Positions 34,193 to 42,488 of a stretch of DNA of 64,000 nucleotides are shown one piece after another (within the stretch, counting starts at the first letter, position 1; each line of letters starts with the position of its first letter). This DNA comes from Nocardioides jensenii JCM 1364 = NBRC 14755 (GTDB taxonomy: Bacteria; Actinomycetota; Actinomycetes; Propionibacteriales; Nocardioidaceae). Location of the stretch: assembly GCF_001552535.1 (NCBI RefSeq), contig NZ_BCRJ01000076.1:1-64000 (forward strand). Direction: 5' to 3'. The notes beneath the pieces are model-generated. The model did no database searches and had not been told where the DNA came from. It saw only the letters and a program-made list of their open reading frames with translations. A program made the position numbers and the translations under genes.

Positions 34193-35322
34193 TCTCGCGA
34201 GGGGGGATGGTCCGGCTGCTGGTCGCCGGGCTGCTGGCGACGGCGTTGAGCCTCGTCGTCGACGGTGTCGGCTCCGCCGCCATGCTGAGGGAAGCCAAGC
34301 AGGTGCCCGCGGCATCCTGGAGGGTCAACGGCAGGGTGCACGCCACCACGATGGTGGGCAACACCGTGATCGTGGGCGGCGCCTTCACGGCAGCGATCAG
34401 CCCCCGGGGTGTCGTGGTGCGGCGGCGCAACCTGGCCGCCTTCGACATGCGTACGGGTGCCCTGCTCACCAACTGGCAGGCCGATGCCGGAGCGCCGGTG
34501 TGGACGATGGAGAACGACGGTGTCTACGTCTATGTCGGGGGAGCGTTCGGTCGGGTGGATGGCCTCCTCAGGACGCGGATGGCGAAGATCAGGGTCGCCA
34601 CCGGGGTGGTGGACCCGACCTTCCGGCCCAGCTTCAACGGCACCGTGCGTGCGATCGACGTGGATGCTGCGGCGGTCTACGTCGGTGGTCGATTCACCAA
34701 GGTGAACGGGGCGACCCGCTTGCGGATTGCGAAGGTCTCGCGCCGCGGCACTCTGGACCAGCGGTTCAGGCCGCGCTCCGACAAGGTCGTGTGGGGCCTG
34801 GCCAAGCCTCGGTACTCCTCGACGGTCTTCGTCTCCGGCCCCTTCAGCAGGCTCAACGGGGTGCGGCGCAACGGGGTCGGGGCGGTCCGGGCACGCACCG
34901 GTGCGACCACGGGCCGTGCCTTCGCGCACGCTGCCAGGCCGACGCTCGGCCTCGCCGTGAACAGTGACGGCTCCCGGCTGTACGGCGCCGGCGGCACGAA
35001 CACCAACACCGCCGCGGCCTGGAACACCCGCACGGGCGCTCGGCTCTGGGGCGTGAGGGTGATGGGTGACGTCCAGGCGATCGAGTACTACCGCGGCCGC
35101 GTCTATTTCGGATTCCATGACGGCTACAAGGGCAACCGCAAGATCAAGCTGCTCTCAGCGTCCGCGTCCACCGGCGCGGTCGACCCCCACTTCCGGCCGC
35201 AGTTCAACGGGTTCTGGGGTGTGCTCGCGATCGACGTCTCGGCCCGGGGCGTGGTGGCCGGAGGTGACTTCACCCGAGTCGGGGGCGTCGCGGCACGCGG
35301 GTGGGTGCGGTTCCGGCGCTGA
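34189..35322 (+). CDS. secreted beta-propeller protein, short paralogue
   Basis: A 377-residue secreted propeller protein, closely parallel to the first 385 residues of its upstream neighbour (PAASWRVNGRVHATTMVGNTV..., LYGAGGT, VYFGFHDGY in both) but without the DNRLRE domain; it stops after the propeller (GWVRFRR). ATG 34189 overlaps the previous stop. It probably arose by tandem duplication followed by loss, or before gain, of the C-terminal domain. Confidence 0.8.
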   Translation: MISRGGMVRLLVAGLLATALSLVVDGVGSAAMLREAKQVPAASWRVNGRVHATTMVGNTVIVGGAFTAAISPRGVVVRRRNLAAFDMRTGALLTNWQADAGAPVWTMENDGVYVYVGGAFGRVDGLLRTRMAKIRVATGVVDPTFRPSFNGTVRAIDVDAAAVYVGGRFTKVNGATRLRIAKVSRRGTLDQRFRPRSDKVVWGLAKPRYSSTVFVSGPFSRLNGVRRNGVGAVRARTGATTGRAFAHAARPTLGLAVNSDGSRLYGAGGTNTNTAAAWNTRTGARLWGVRVMGDVQAIEYYRGRVYFGFHDGYKGNRKIKLLSASASTGAVDPHFRPQFNGFWGVLAIDVSARGVVAGGDFTRVGGVAARGWVRFRR

Positions 35323-35340
35323 CCGTGCCTGAGCTGAACC

Positions 35341-36951
35341 TCACGAGCCCTGCTCGATCCGGAAGACCGGCCTGGCCAGTGATCCGTTGAGCTGATCGGT
35401 CGCCGAGCGGACCGGGTCGCCGTTGTGGGCCAGCTTGCCTCCCACCGACAGCGGGATCGTCGGATCGTCGAACGTGACACTGCCGATGGGGCCCGACCCG
35501 GTGTAGCTGGCGTGGGATCCGTCGTCCAGATCGGTGACCTCGAGCACCAGCTGCTCCCCGACTCGGTGGCACAGCACCCGGACCCAGCGTTCGAGCCCGA
35601 TCATGTCGGTCGCACGCACGATCACCTTGCCTTCGTCACCGTGCACGGTGCAGGCCGGGCGGCGGCCGTCGAGCTCGGCCTTGAACATGGCCGGATCGCT
35701 GGACAGGCCGCGTTGGACCACGTTGTCACCGTTGTCGACCGACGAGCCGAACGACTCCTCGTCGAGGCGTACGTCGGCCCCGAAGCTGAAGTCCGCGGCG
35801 CCGGGGGCGAGCAGGTCGACGGTGCCGGTGTTGCGGATGCGCAGCACGGCACGCGGCACCACGTCGGCGTCCGTGAACTGCGGAAACCTGATGGCCGTCG
35901 GCCCGACAGTGACCGCGGGGTCGAGTGAGACGGCGCCGTCGTCCAGGCTGGCAACACCGATGTCGAGCCCGGGGGAGTCGGGCAGGGCGGGCCGGTCATT
36001 CGACCACGTCAGGTCCACCTGTGAGTCACCGCTGCCGCTGACCCAATCACGCCACGCCTGCACCGACGCAGGATCTGTGAGCTTGAAGTCACCGTCACGG
36101 GTGGACTGGAAGTAGGTGACGAAGGCGGCGCCCTGCTCGTCGAAGAACGCCGCAGACTCGGTCAGCCACCGCGCGCGCCCCCGGCCGTCGTCGCCCGGGA
36201 CGAGCTGGGTCCCGGTCTCGGCAATGCCCCAGGGCTTGCCGGACTGCTTGGACGCCGCGACGACGGGTGCGAACAAGGCCGGCGGATCGACGTACGACGT
36301 GGGCACGGAGGTTGCGCTGTTGTAGGGATCCCAAGCGAGGACTGAGATGTAGTCGTCGCCCGGGTAGTAGTCGCGCCAGTCGCGACCGGACTCCTTCTCG
36401 GCAGTCCAGCCGGTGAGGATCAGGGTGGGGTAGAGGTTCGGTCGGCACAGCGTGCCGACCAGGTCGACAAGGTGACGCCAGGCCGCGACGTACTGCTCGG
36501 TGGTGAAGCTGCCGTCGTCGACGTGGCTCTCCGGCTCGTGGAAGTAGCTCCAGAAGATCGGCGCGTCCTGCGGGGCCTCACGGAAGTAATCGAGCAGGCG
36601 GTCGTCGTACGTGCCGGCGACGATCTCGGCCGGCGGCTCCCGGAACGAGGTGACCACCGCGCGGCCCTTGAACAACTCGGACCGGCGCCCCCACGCGTCG
36701 TCGGGTGGCACCGTTGCGTCGAACTGACGCACGATGGGCAGCCGTCCGAAACGGGAGTCGTTGAGGGCCAGCGCTTCGTCCAGTGACCCGTCGGAACTCG
36801 AGAGGTTCGTGCCGACAAGGGTGGCACCACTGGTGTAGTCGGGGGCCGGCGAACACTCGTCGGGCGCGGACTGCTCGGTCGGCGACGCGCCGCAGGCCGC
36901 CACCAGGGCACTGAGGCACCCGGTGGCGACCCCTAGCCGCAGACGCCTCAT
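35341..36951 (-). CDS. GH26-like lipoprotein with C-terminal lectin-like domain
   Basis: A 536-residue lipoprotein (lipobox LVAAC, Cys at about 20). The TIM-barrel domain (about 40-310) is like GH26 mannanase-type hydrolases: SYFHEPE holds the likely acid/base Glu, AWDPYN follows, and WGIAETGT holds the likely nucleophile Glu. The C-terminal region (about 325-536) resembles a LamG/concanavalin-like beta-sandwich. It would be a surface-anchored glycan hydrolase, possibly trimming the polymer made by the neighbouring locus. It is followed on the same strand order by a paralogue. Confidence 0.75.
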   Translation of the reverse strand: MRRLRLGVATGCLSALVAACGASPTEQSAPDECSPAPDYTSGATLVGTNLSSSDGSLDEALALNDSRFGRLPIVRQFDATVPPDDAWGRRSELFKGRAVVTSFREPPAEIVAGTYDDRLLDYFREAPQDAPIFWSYFHEPESHVDDGSFTTEQYVAAWRHLVDLVGTLCRPNLYPTLILTGWTAEKESGRDWRDYYPGDDYISVLAWDPYNSATSVPTSYVDPPALFAPVVAASKQSGKPWGIAETGTQLVPGDDGRGRARWLTESAAFFDEQGAAFVTYFQSTRDGDFKLTDPASVQAWRDWVSGSGDSQVDLTWSNDRPALPDSPGLDIGVASLDDGAVSLDPAVTVGPTAIRFPQFTDADVVPRAVLRIRNTGTVDLLAPGAADFSFGADVRLDEESFGSSVDNGDNVVQRGLSSDPAMFKAELDGRRPACTVHGDEGKVIVRATDMIGLERWVRVLCHRVGEQLVLEVTDLDDGSHASYTGSGPIGSVTFDDPTIPLSVGGKLAHNGDPVRSATDQLNGSLARPVFRIEQGS

Positions 36952-36985
36952 CCCCCGACCTTAGGCCGAGGGATGAGGCGTTGTT

Positions 36986-38725
36986 TCAGGAACGGCGGAT
37001 CCAGGCCTTCCAGGCATCGATCGAGGGCTGGTCCCTCAGCTCGAAGTCCTGGTCGCGGGTGGACTGGAAGTAGGTCACGTACTTCGCACCCTTGCTGTCG
37101 AAGTAGGCACCCACCTTCGTCAGCCAGGCCGCACGCTGGACTCCGCTCGCGTCACCGCTGATCCGAGCCGAACCGGTTTCTGCGATGCCCCAGGGCTTGC
37201 CGACCTCCTTGGACTCGCGCAGGACGTCGGCGTAGAGCGTGGTCGGGTCGGCGTACCTCGTCGGCGCACTGCTGGCGCTGTTGTACGGGTCCCACGACAT
37301 GACCGAGACGTAGTTGTTCCCCGGGTAGTAGTCCTGCCAGTCGCGGCCGGAGGACTCGCTGGCGGTCCAACCGGTCAGGATCAGCGTCGGATAGAGGTTG
37401 TCCCGGCACAGCGAGGCGGCGATGTCGACCACGTGGCGGAAGGCGGCACGGAACTGGGCGGCAGTGAACGAGCCCTGCTTCGCGATCTCGGCGTCGGCCT
37501 CGTGGAAGTAGCTGTAGAGGATCGTGTTGTCGGGCGCTTCCTGGAACCAGGCGCGGATCTTGGCGTCGAACTTGCCGCTGAGGATCTCCGCCGGAGCCTC
37601 TCGGAACGAGGCCACGATCATCTTGTTGCCGAGTGCGGGCGCGCGACGGCTCCACGCCTTGTCGGGCGGGATGGTCGGGTCGAAGGTGCGGACCACGGGC
37701 ACCGGGCCGAACTTGGACTCGACATCGTCGACCGACTCGGCCAGCGTCTGGCCGCTCGTGGAGAGGCTGGTGCCGAACCTGGTTCCGGCCTGCGTGTACG
37801 CCGGCGCGGTGGCGCAGCCGCGTGAGCTGCTGACGGTGCTGGTGGCGGCGGGCCTCGCGGCGACCTGGTAGACGGGGCTCTTGCTGCCTTCGCTGCCGGC
37901 CAGCAGGCGGCCGCCGGTGCGGTTGTACTCGAGCGACTCGCCCTGGCGGCGCGAGGGCACCGAGACCTTGCGCGCCCGTGAGGTCAGCGTGCGATAGGTG
38001 TACGCCGACCCGTAGGTGCCGATCGCGTATCCGCGGCCGCTGGGGTTGAACGTGGCGCTGGTGACCTTGGTGGGGGCCCCTCGCAGCTTGCGCAGTCGGT
38101 TGACCTTGGTGGTCGACAGCCTCCTGGGCGCGACGTAGACGGCACCCCGGTCCTGCTTGGAGACGATGAACACCCGACCCGTGCGCGGGTGCACCATCAT
38201 GCCCTCGGAGTCGTGATGACCGTCGGGGTAGACGAACCGGAAGCGGGTCGCCTTGACCGTTCGGTTGTAGAGAGCCGACGGCTCACGGAACCGGTAGACC
38301 TGGATGCTCGAGCGGGACCGCGCGTTGTCGCCGGTGTCGCCGACCCAGAGGGTGTGGTTGGGGCCGGTCGACATGTCCTCCCAGTCATACGACTTGGCCC
38401 CGCGCAAGGTGATCACGGCCTTGGTGGTCCCGTTGCCACGCACCGCGAACACGCGGGGACGGTCACCGCTGTCGTTGTGGGTGAACAGGGTGTTGCGGCG
38501 GTACGTGCTGTGGGCGAGGCCGCTGGACTCCGTGACGCGGCTGTCGAGGATGCGACGGTTCACCGGCGCCAGGGCCGCTGCCGTTGCGGTGGCGGCCGTG
38601 GCCGCGCTGTTCGTGACCGGTGCGGTCGATGCTGCGGCCGGCGACCAGGTCATCGTGGTGGCCGTGACGGCCAGCCCCGTGATGACCGACAGGGCCAGCG
38701 CAAGGCGCTTGCGAGGGTGGGACAT
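36986..38725 (-). CDS. secreted propeller-GH26-like fusion protein
   Basis: A 579-residue secreted protein (signal peptide about 1-33). The N-terminal domain (about 55-300) is an esterase-like/SdiA-regulated-type propeller (ESSGLAHS, FTHNDSGD, YDWEDMS, HDSEGMMVHP). The C-terminal domain (about 315-579) is a GH26-like barrel with SYFHEAD and WGIAETGS, closely similar to the barrel of the downstream lipoprotein, including the shared LYPTLILTGWTA segment. It is probably co-transcribed with that gene (34-bp gap). Its substrate is unknown. Confidence 0.75.
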   Translation of the reverse strand: MSHPRKRLALALSVITGLAVTATTMTWSPAAASTAPVTNSAATAATATAAALAPVNRRILDSRVTESSGLAHSTYRRNTLFTHNDSGDRPRVFAVRGNGTTKAVITLRGAKSYDWEDMSTGPNHTLWVGDTGDNARSRSSIQVYRFREPSALYNRTVKATRFRFVYPDGHHDSEGMMVHPRTGRVFIVSKQDRGAVYVAPRRLSTTKVNRLRKLRGAPTKVTSATFNPSGRGYAIGTYGSAYTYRTLTSRARKVSVPSRRQGESLEYNRTGGRLLAGSEGSKSPVYQVAARPAATSTVSSSRGCATAPAYTQAGTRFGTSLSTSGQTLAESVDDVESKFGPVPVVRTFDPTIPPDKAWSRRAPALGNKMIVASFREAPAEILSGKFDAKIRAWFQEAPDNTILYSYFHEADAEIAKQGSFTAAQFRAAFRHVVDIAASLCRDNLYPTLILTGWTASESSGRDWQDYYPGNNYVSVMSWDPYNSASSAPTRYADPTTLYADVLRESKEVGKPWGIAETGSARISGDASGVQRAAWLTKVGAYFDSKGAKYVTYFQSTRDQDFELRDQPSIDAWKAWIRRS

Positions 38726-38966
38726 GGGGTGCTCTCTCCGGTTTGTCGCGGGTCGGGGTCATGGACGTGGGCCAGATGGTTCGCGACGGCGAGCACGCTA
38801 CGACGGATTCCTTGACAAGTGTCTAGCCTCTCCCCATTTTTGGGGACGGTTCGTTACGGGTGATCACCAGAGGGACGAATGAGTCCTCATTCACGCGCTG
38901 AGCCGGCTCGTGGTCTTCTCCAGGGGTTGTCCGGGAGGCCGGCCCGACGTTCAGTAGGCTCGCGTC

Positions 38967-39743
38967 GTGACCCCTGAGACCCCGCTGCCTGCCGATGCCC
39001 GCTCCGATGACCACGCCTTCGCCTCCTGGCTCGCCACCGTCGCCGGTGAGCGCCTGCTCGAGGTGCGCGGCCAGGGACTGGAGGGCCGCGAGCTGAAGGA
39101 CGCCGGTGACGCCGCCGCCCAGGCCCTGATCGCCGAGCTGCTGGCCGAGCACCGTCCCGAGGACGCGGTTCTCTCGGAGGAGGCGGCCGACGACAAGGTG
39201 CGCCTGAACGCGACCAGGGTCTGGATCATCGATCCCCTCGACGGCACCCGCGAGTTCTCCGAGCCGCCGCGCGACGACTGGGCGGTCCACGTGGCGCTGT
39301 GGGAGAACGGCGAGCTCACGGTCGGGGCCGTCGCCCAGCCGGCCCTCGGAGAGACCTTCAACACCGGAACTCCCTCGGCGGTTCCGCCGCGTACGTCGAC
39401 CCGCCCGCGGATCGCGGTCTCGCGCACCCGGCCACCGGCGTTCGTGCAGGCGCTCGCCGAGGAGATCGACGCCGAGCTGGTGCCGATGGGCTCGGCCGGG
39501 GTGAAGGTGATGTCGGTCGTGCGCGACGTCGCCGACGCCTACGTGCACGCGGGTGGACAGTACGAATGGGACAACGCCGCACCGGTCGCCGTGGCGCGCG
39601 CCGCGGGCCTGTTCTGCTCACGCGTCGACGGCTCCGAGCTGGTCTACAACAAGGACGACGTCTCACTCCCCGACCTGATCGTCTGCCGGCCCGAGCTGGC
39701 CGAACAGATCGTCGAGTTCGTCAAGCGCAACGGCACCGACTGA
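38967..39743 (+). CDS. cysQ: CysQ-like 3'(2'),5'-bisphosphate nucleotidase
   Basis: A 258-residue inositol-monophosphatase-fold enzyme. The metal site is SEEAAD...IIDPLDGTREF and the second Asp segment is YEWDNAAPVAVARAAG. This arrangement is typical of the CysQ branch, which removes the 3'-phosphate from PAP, the by-product of PAPS-dependent sulfotransferases; inositol phosphate is an alternative substrate. GTG 38967. The HAD gene starts 5 bp after its stop. Confidence 0.8.
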   Translation: MTPETPLPADARSDDHAFASWLATVAGERLLEVRGQGLEGRELKDAGDAAAQALIAELLAEHRPEDAVLSEEAADDKVRLNATRVWIIDPLDGTREFSEPPRDDWAVHVALWENGELTVGAVAQPALGETFNTGTPSAVPPRTSTRPRIAVSRTRPPAFVQALAEEIDAELVPMGSAGVKVMSVVRDVADAYVHAGGQYEWDNAAPVAVARAAGLFCSRVDGSELVYNKDDVSLPDLIVCRPELAEQIVEFVKRNGTD

Positions 39744-39747
39744 GATC

Positions 39748-40353
39748 GTGGTGATCCGGCACGTCCTGCTCGACGCTGACGGGGTGGTCCAGGACCTCCC
39801 CGGCGGCTGGCAGGCCGCGCTGGCGCCGTGGGTGCCCGAGCCCGAGGCGCTCTTCGCCCGCCTCGCGGCCGACGAGGAGGCCTGCATCCGCGGCGAGGGG
39901 CCGTTCATGCCCGTGCTGGCGCGGCACCTTCAGGCGCTGGGCGTGAACGCCGCGGCCCACGACGTGTACGACGCGGTGTGGTCGAGCATCGAGGCGGTGC
40001 CGGCCGTGCTGGGGCTGGTCGAACGGCTCAGGAACGCCGGCGTCGGTGTTCATCTGGTCACGAACCAGAATCCGGAGCGGGCGGCGTACATGCGCGAGCA
40101 TCTGGGCTACGACGCGGTCTTCGACTCCGCCTACTACTCCTGCGAGATCGGCCTGGCCAAGCCGGACCTGGCCTTCTTCGAGCACGTCTTGTCGGACCTC
40201 GGTGCGCCGGGTGAGCAGGTGCTGTTCATCGACGACTCGCTGCGCAACGTCGAGGGTGCCCGGGTTGCCGGGGTGGCGGCCGAGCACTGGCACCACCGCA
40301 CCGGCACGCCCGCGCTGGTCGATCTGTTGGTCGGCCACGGGATCAGTGCCTGA
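39748..40353 (+). CDS. HAD-superfamily hydrolase
   Basis: A 201-residue HAD phosphatase-like protein. Motif I is LLDADGVVQDL (DxD), motif II is HLVTNQN, motif III Lys is in GLAKPD, and motif IV is VLFIDDSLRNVEGA. It has a small helical cap. The substrate is unknown. GTG 39748 is 5 bp after the cysQ stop, so the pair is an operon. A strong hairpin follows at 40391. Confidence 0.85.
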   Translation: MVIRHVLLDADGVVQDLPGGWQAALAPWVPEPEALFARLAADEEACIRGEGPFMPVLARHLQALGVNAAAHDVYDAVWSSIEAVPAVLGLVERLRNAGVGVHLVTNQNPERAAYMREHLGYDAVFDSAYYSCEIGLAKPDLAFFEHVLSDLGAPGEQVLFIDDSLRNVEGARVAGVAAEHWHHRTGTPALVDLLVGHGISA

Positions 40354-40390
40354 TCGGAACCGCGCGATCGGTTCGGCCCGGAAGTGGATT

Positions 40391-40423
40391 GAAGCCCCCC
40401 GCCATCGGATGGCGAGGGGCTTC
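40391..40423 (+). terminator. hairpin terminator after the HAD gene
   Basis: GAAGCCCC (40391-40398) pairs with GGGGCTTC (40416-40423), and CGCCAT (40400-40405) with ATGGCG (40409-40414), giving a nearly perfect long stem 38 nt after the stop. Confidence 0.7.
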
Positions 40424-40566
40424 GTAGCGCAGGGGTGGACCTGAACGCTGATCCGCTGCCGGGGGTGGGGTGGCAGACGGGTTGTGGTTCCAGAGGGCGT
40501 CCGGGGGGATGGTTGCCAACTGGACTTGACTGAACTTTACTCAATCCCAGGCGAGGATGTCTCGTC

Positions 40567-40584
40567 TTTGGGAGAATTGACACG
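40567..40584. promoter_or_regulatory. candidate XRE-TPR binding motif, peptide side
   Basis: TTTGGG-AGAATTG-ACACG. A similar string (TTTGGG-CA-AGAATTG-TCCG) lies upstream of the XRE-TPR gene at 42327-42345. The 2-nt length difference means the match is not exact. Confidence 0.45.
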
Positions 40585-40653
40585 AAGTCGCCAGCTGATC
40601 TCGGCGGACGACGATTTCGGCCGTAGAAGTGAGCATGCGCGACCGATCTTGCG

Positions 40654-40678
40654 GCCCACTGGGTCTGGGCCAGTGGGC
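40654..40678 (+). promoter_or_regulatory. 9-bp hairpin in the peptide-gene leader
   Basis: GCCCACTGG (40654-40662) and CCAGTGGGC (40670-40678) form a perfect stem with a 7-nt loop, about 70 nt before the peptide start. It could affect mRNA stability or translation. Confidence 0.5.
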
Positions 40679-40747
40679 GGGACTGTGCGGTCGTGGTGCC
40701 TGGAAGTGCCCGTTCACCAAATTGACCGAGTTCCTGGGAGGAACCAG

Positions 40748-40897
40748 ATGCGTACCACGACCAAGAAGATGCTGGCTGCACTGATCATCACCGCGATTGC
40801 CACGATGGGGATCGCCGGCCCGGCGGAGGCCAAGCCGACCAAGGGCAACGGCGGTGCGGGGGTCGTCCAGAAGCTGAACGACACCTGGTGCTGCTGA
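40748..40897 (+). CDS. small secreted peptide with C-terminal Cys-Cys
   Basis: A 49-residue precursor. The n-region MRTTTKK and a hydrophobic core (MLAALIITAIATMGIAG) lead to a likely signal-peptidase site after PAEA (residue 28). The predicted mature peptide has 21 residues: KPTKGNGGAGVVQ followed by KLNDTWCC. A strong ribosome site (GGGAGGAA) lies 5 nt upstream of ATG 40748. No modification enzyme or transporter is adjacent. It is convergent with, and 42 bp from, an XRE-TPR regulator, and their upstream regions share a motif. A signalling peptide is the best inference; a small bacteriocin-like peptide is the alternative. Confidence 0.75.
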   Translation: MRTTTKKMLAALIITAIATMGIAGPAEAKPTKGNGGAGVVQKLNDTWCC

Positions 40898-40939
40898 GCG
40901 CCGTGCGGAGTGGTCGTCGGTCCTCCGTCGGCCCAATCC

Positions 40940-42298
40940 TCAGACGAGGGTGCGGCTGAGGGTGCTCGACGTGCGGACCCGCAGTCCCACAGACGCTGCG
41001 GCGCTGCGGTACGCATGTCGGGCAGCCTCTCCATCACCCAGCTCGTCGAACAGTGACGCCAGCTCGAACCAGAGCTGTGCGGCGCTGCGGTCTGCGCCGA
41101 TGCTGGTGAGGATGCTGACGGCGGCGCGGTAGGCCACGTCGGCAGCCCCCACCTCGCCGAGCACGGTCAGGGCCTGCCCCTCCATGTATTTCGCGTCCGC
41201 GGCAACGTGCGGGGCGACGACCTCGACGGCCTCGAACACCTGCACGCTGAGTTCGCGCGCGCCCTCGGCGTCACCGGCCAGGTAGCGCGCTCGGGCGAGC
41301 GAGAGATCGTTCTTGGCGATGTCGACCGGAGTGGCTCGGGCCCACTCGTACTCACGTGCCGCCTGCTCGAGATTGCGGCGCGCGTCGTCGACGGCCGGCG
41401 GATCGAGTGACAGCTGCATGGTTCCCAGCTGTTGGCGGAGTCGCGCCAGGTTGCGCGTGTCCTTTCCCTCGCCGAGCAGTGCCAGGGCACGCTCGGCCAA
41501 GGGCACCGCGGCCGCGGTGTCACCGCGATGCGACTCCATGATGGCCGTGTTCCAGTACGCCGATGCGCGGGCTGTCGGCGAACCGAGCTGCTCGGCACGC
41601 GCAACCGCCGTACGACAGATCCTGACCGCGTGTCCGGTGTCGCCGCGCTCGAAGTAGGCCGAGGCGAGGGTCACGGCAAGCTGCACGTGCTCGTCGCACG
41701 CGTCGAGTCCGGCGTCCATCACCTGATCGAGGAGTCGTTGTCCACGGTCGATCGCCGTCGAGAGATCGCCGGAGTCGCGATAGCACCGGGTCAGCGCGAT
41801 GCCTGCCCTGATGCGGAGCAGTGTCGCGCGGTCGTCAGCCACCAAGGACTCCAGCTCCAGGACGGCGTCGTCGAGTTCGCCGAGGCCTTCGAGGGCCAGT
41901 GCGTGGAGGTGGTGCGCCCGCTCCGCGAGCTCGTCGAGGGAGGCGGCCTCGGCGCGGACCAGGGCGGCGCTGGCCTGGTCTCTCGCCTCCTGGGCTTCGC
42001 CCGACTCGAGAGACAGCTCGGCAAAGTCGAGCGTCAACCGGATCTCGTCGTACTCGGCCGGCGCGACGCCGCCGAGCAGCTCCTCCAGGCCCACGCCCAT
42101 CCGGGCGGCGAGGTCGGTCAGCACCCGGCCGTTGGGGCGTCGCTGCCCCGACTCGATCCGCGAGACGTAGCCGGTGGAGATGCGCTCGCCCGCCAGGTCG
42201 GTCTGGGTGAGCCCCTTGGCGACCCGTGCCGCTCGCAGGCGCTGGCCCAGCACGGCAGGGTCGATGCGTCCGAGCAGAGCGGCCTGATGTGAGTCCAT
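40940..42298 (-). CDS. XRE-family regulator with TPR sensor domain
   Basis: A 452-residue protein. The N-terminal helix-turn-helix (about 14-72) reads LGQRLRAARVAKGLTQTDLAG and YVSRIESGQRRP. The rest is an all-helical array of TPR-like repeats to the C-terminus (for example YWNTAIMESHRGDTAAAVPLAERAL). The architecture is that of RRNPP-type peptide receptors and of actinobacterial HTH-TPR regulators. ATG 42298 is the family-like start; the open frame to 42529 is non-coding. Its upstream region carries ACAATTGT and GACAATT/AATTGTC repeats, which suggests autoregulation. Confidence 0.85.
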   Translation of the reverse strand: MDSHQAALLGRIDPAVLGQRLRAARVAKGLTQTDLAGERISTGYVSRIESGQRRPNGRVLTDLAARMGVGLEELLGGVAPAEYDEIRLTLDFAELSLESGEAQEARDQASAALVRAEAASLDELAERAHHLHALALEGLGELDDAVLELESLVADDRATLLRIRAGIALTRCYRDSGDLSTAIDRGQRLLDQVMDAGLDACDEHVQLAVTLASAYFERGDTGHAVRICRTAVARAEQLGSPTARASAYWNTAIMESHRGDTAAAVPLAERALALLGEGKDTRNLARLRQQLGTMQLSLDPPAVDDARRNLEQAAREYEWARATPVDIAKNDLSLARARYLAGDAEGARELSVQVFEAVEVVAPHVAADAKYMEGQALTVLGEVGAADVAYRAAVSILTSIGADRSAAQLWFELASLFDELGDGEAARHAYRSAAASVGLRVRTSSTLSRTLV

Positions 42299-42300
42299 CC

Positions 42301-42345
42301 GACAATTGTGACTGCCCCGGGAAAGATTTGGGCAAGAATTGTCCG
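42301..42345. promoter_or_regulatory. palindromic operator region of the XRE-TPR gene
   Basis: GACAATT (42301-42307) and AATTGTC (42337-42343) are inverted; the first lies within the self-complementary ACAATTGT (42302-42309). The right half overlaps TTTGGG-CA-AGAATTG (42327-42341), the motif also seen before the peptide gene. Confidence 0.55.
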
Positions 42346-42488
42346 ATCCCCGGGTCAAATGGCTTCGAGGTCCGCTAGTCCGAGCACCACATCCAGCCCG
42401 AGCAGCACGCGGTCCGCAGATCAGGTCGCCGGGGAGGAGGCGAAGAAACGGGTCGACAGGTGATGGTGGCCGTGGAAACACTGATCGC

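Larger units (their letters stand above)
40354..40747 (+). other. 394-bp intergenic leader of the secreted-peptide gene
   Basis: No gene of its own. It holds the HAD terminator, a possible promoter (TTGCCA at 40513-40518, 17 bp, TTTACT at 40536-40541), the motif at 40567-40584 shared with the XRE-TPR regulator's upstream region, and a 9-bp hairpin at 40654-40678. If the promoter is right, the peptide mRNA has a leader of about 200 nt. Confidence 0.6.

Noticed and set aside
40748..40897. Lanthipeptide or lasso-peptide precursor
   Set aside because: It has a Sec-type signal peptide, and no modification enzyme, protease or dedicated exporter lies nearby.
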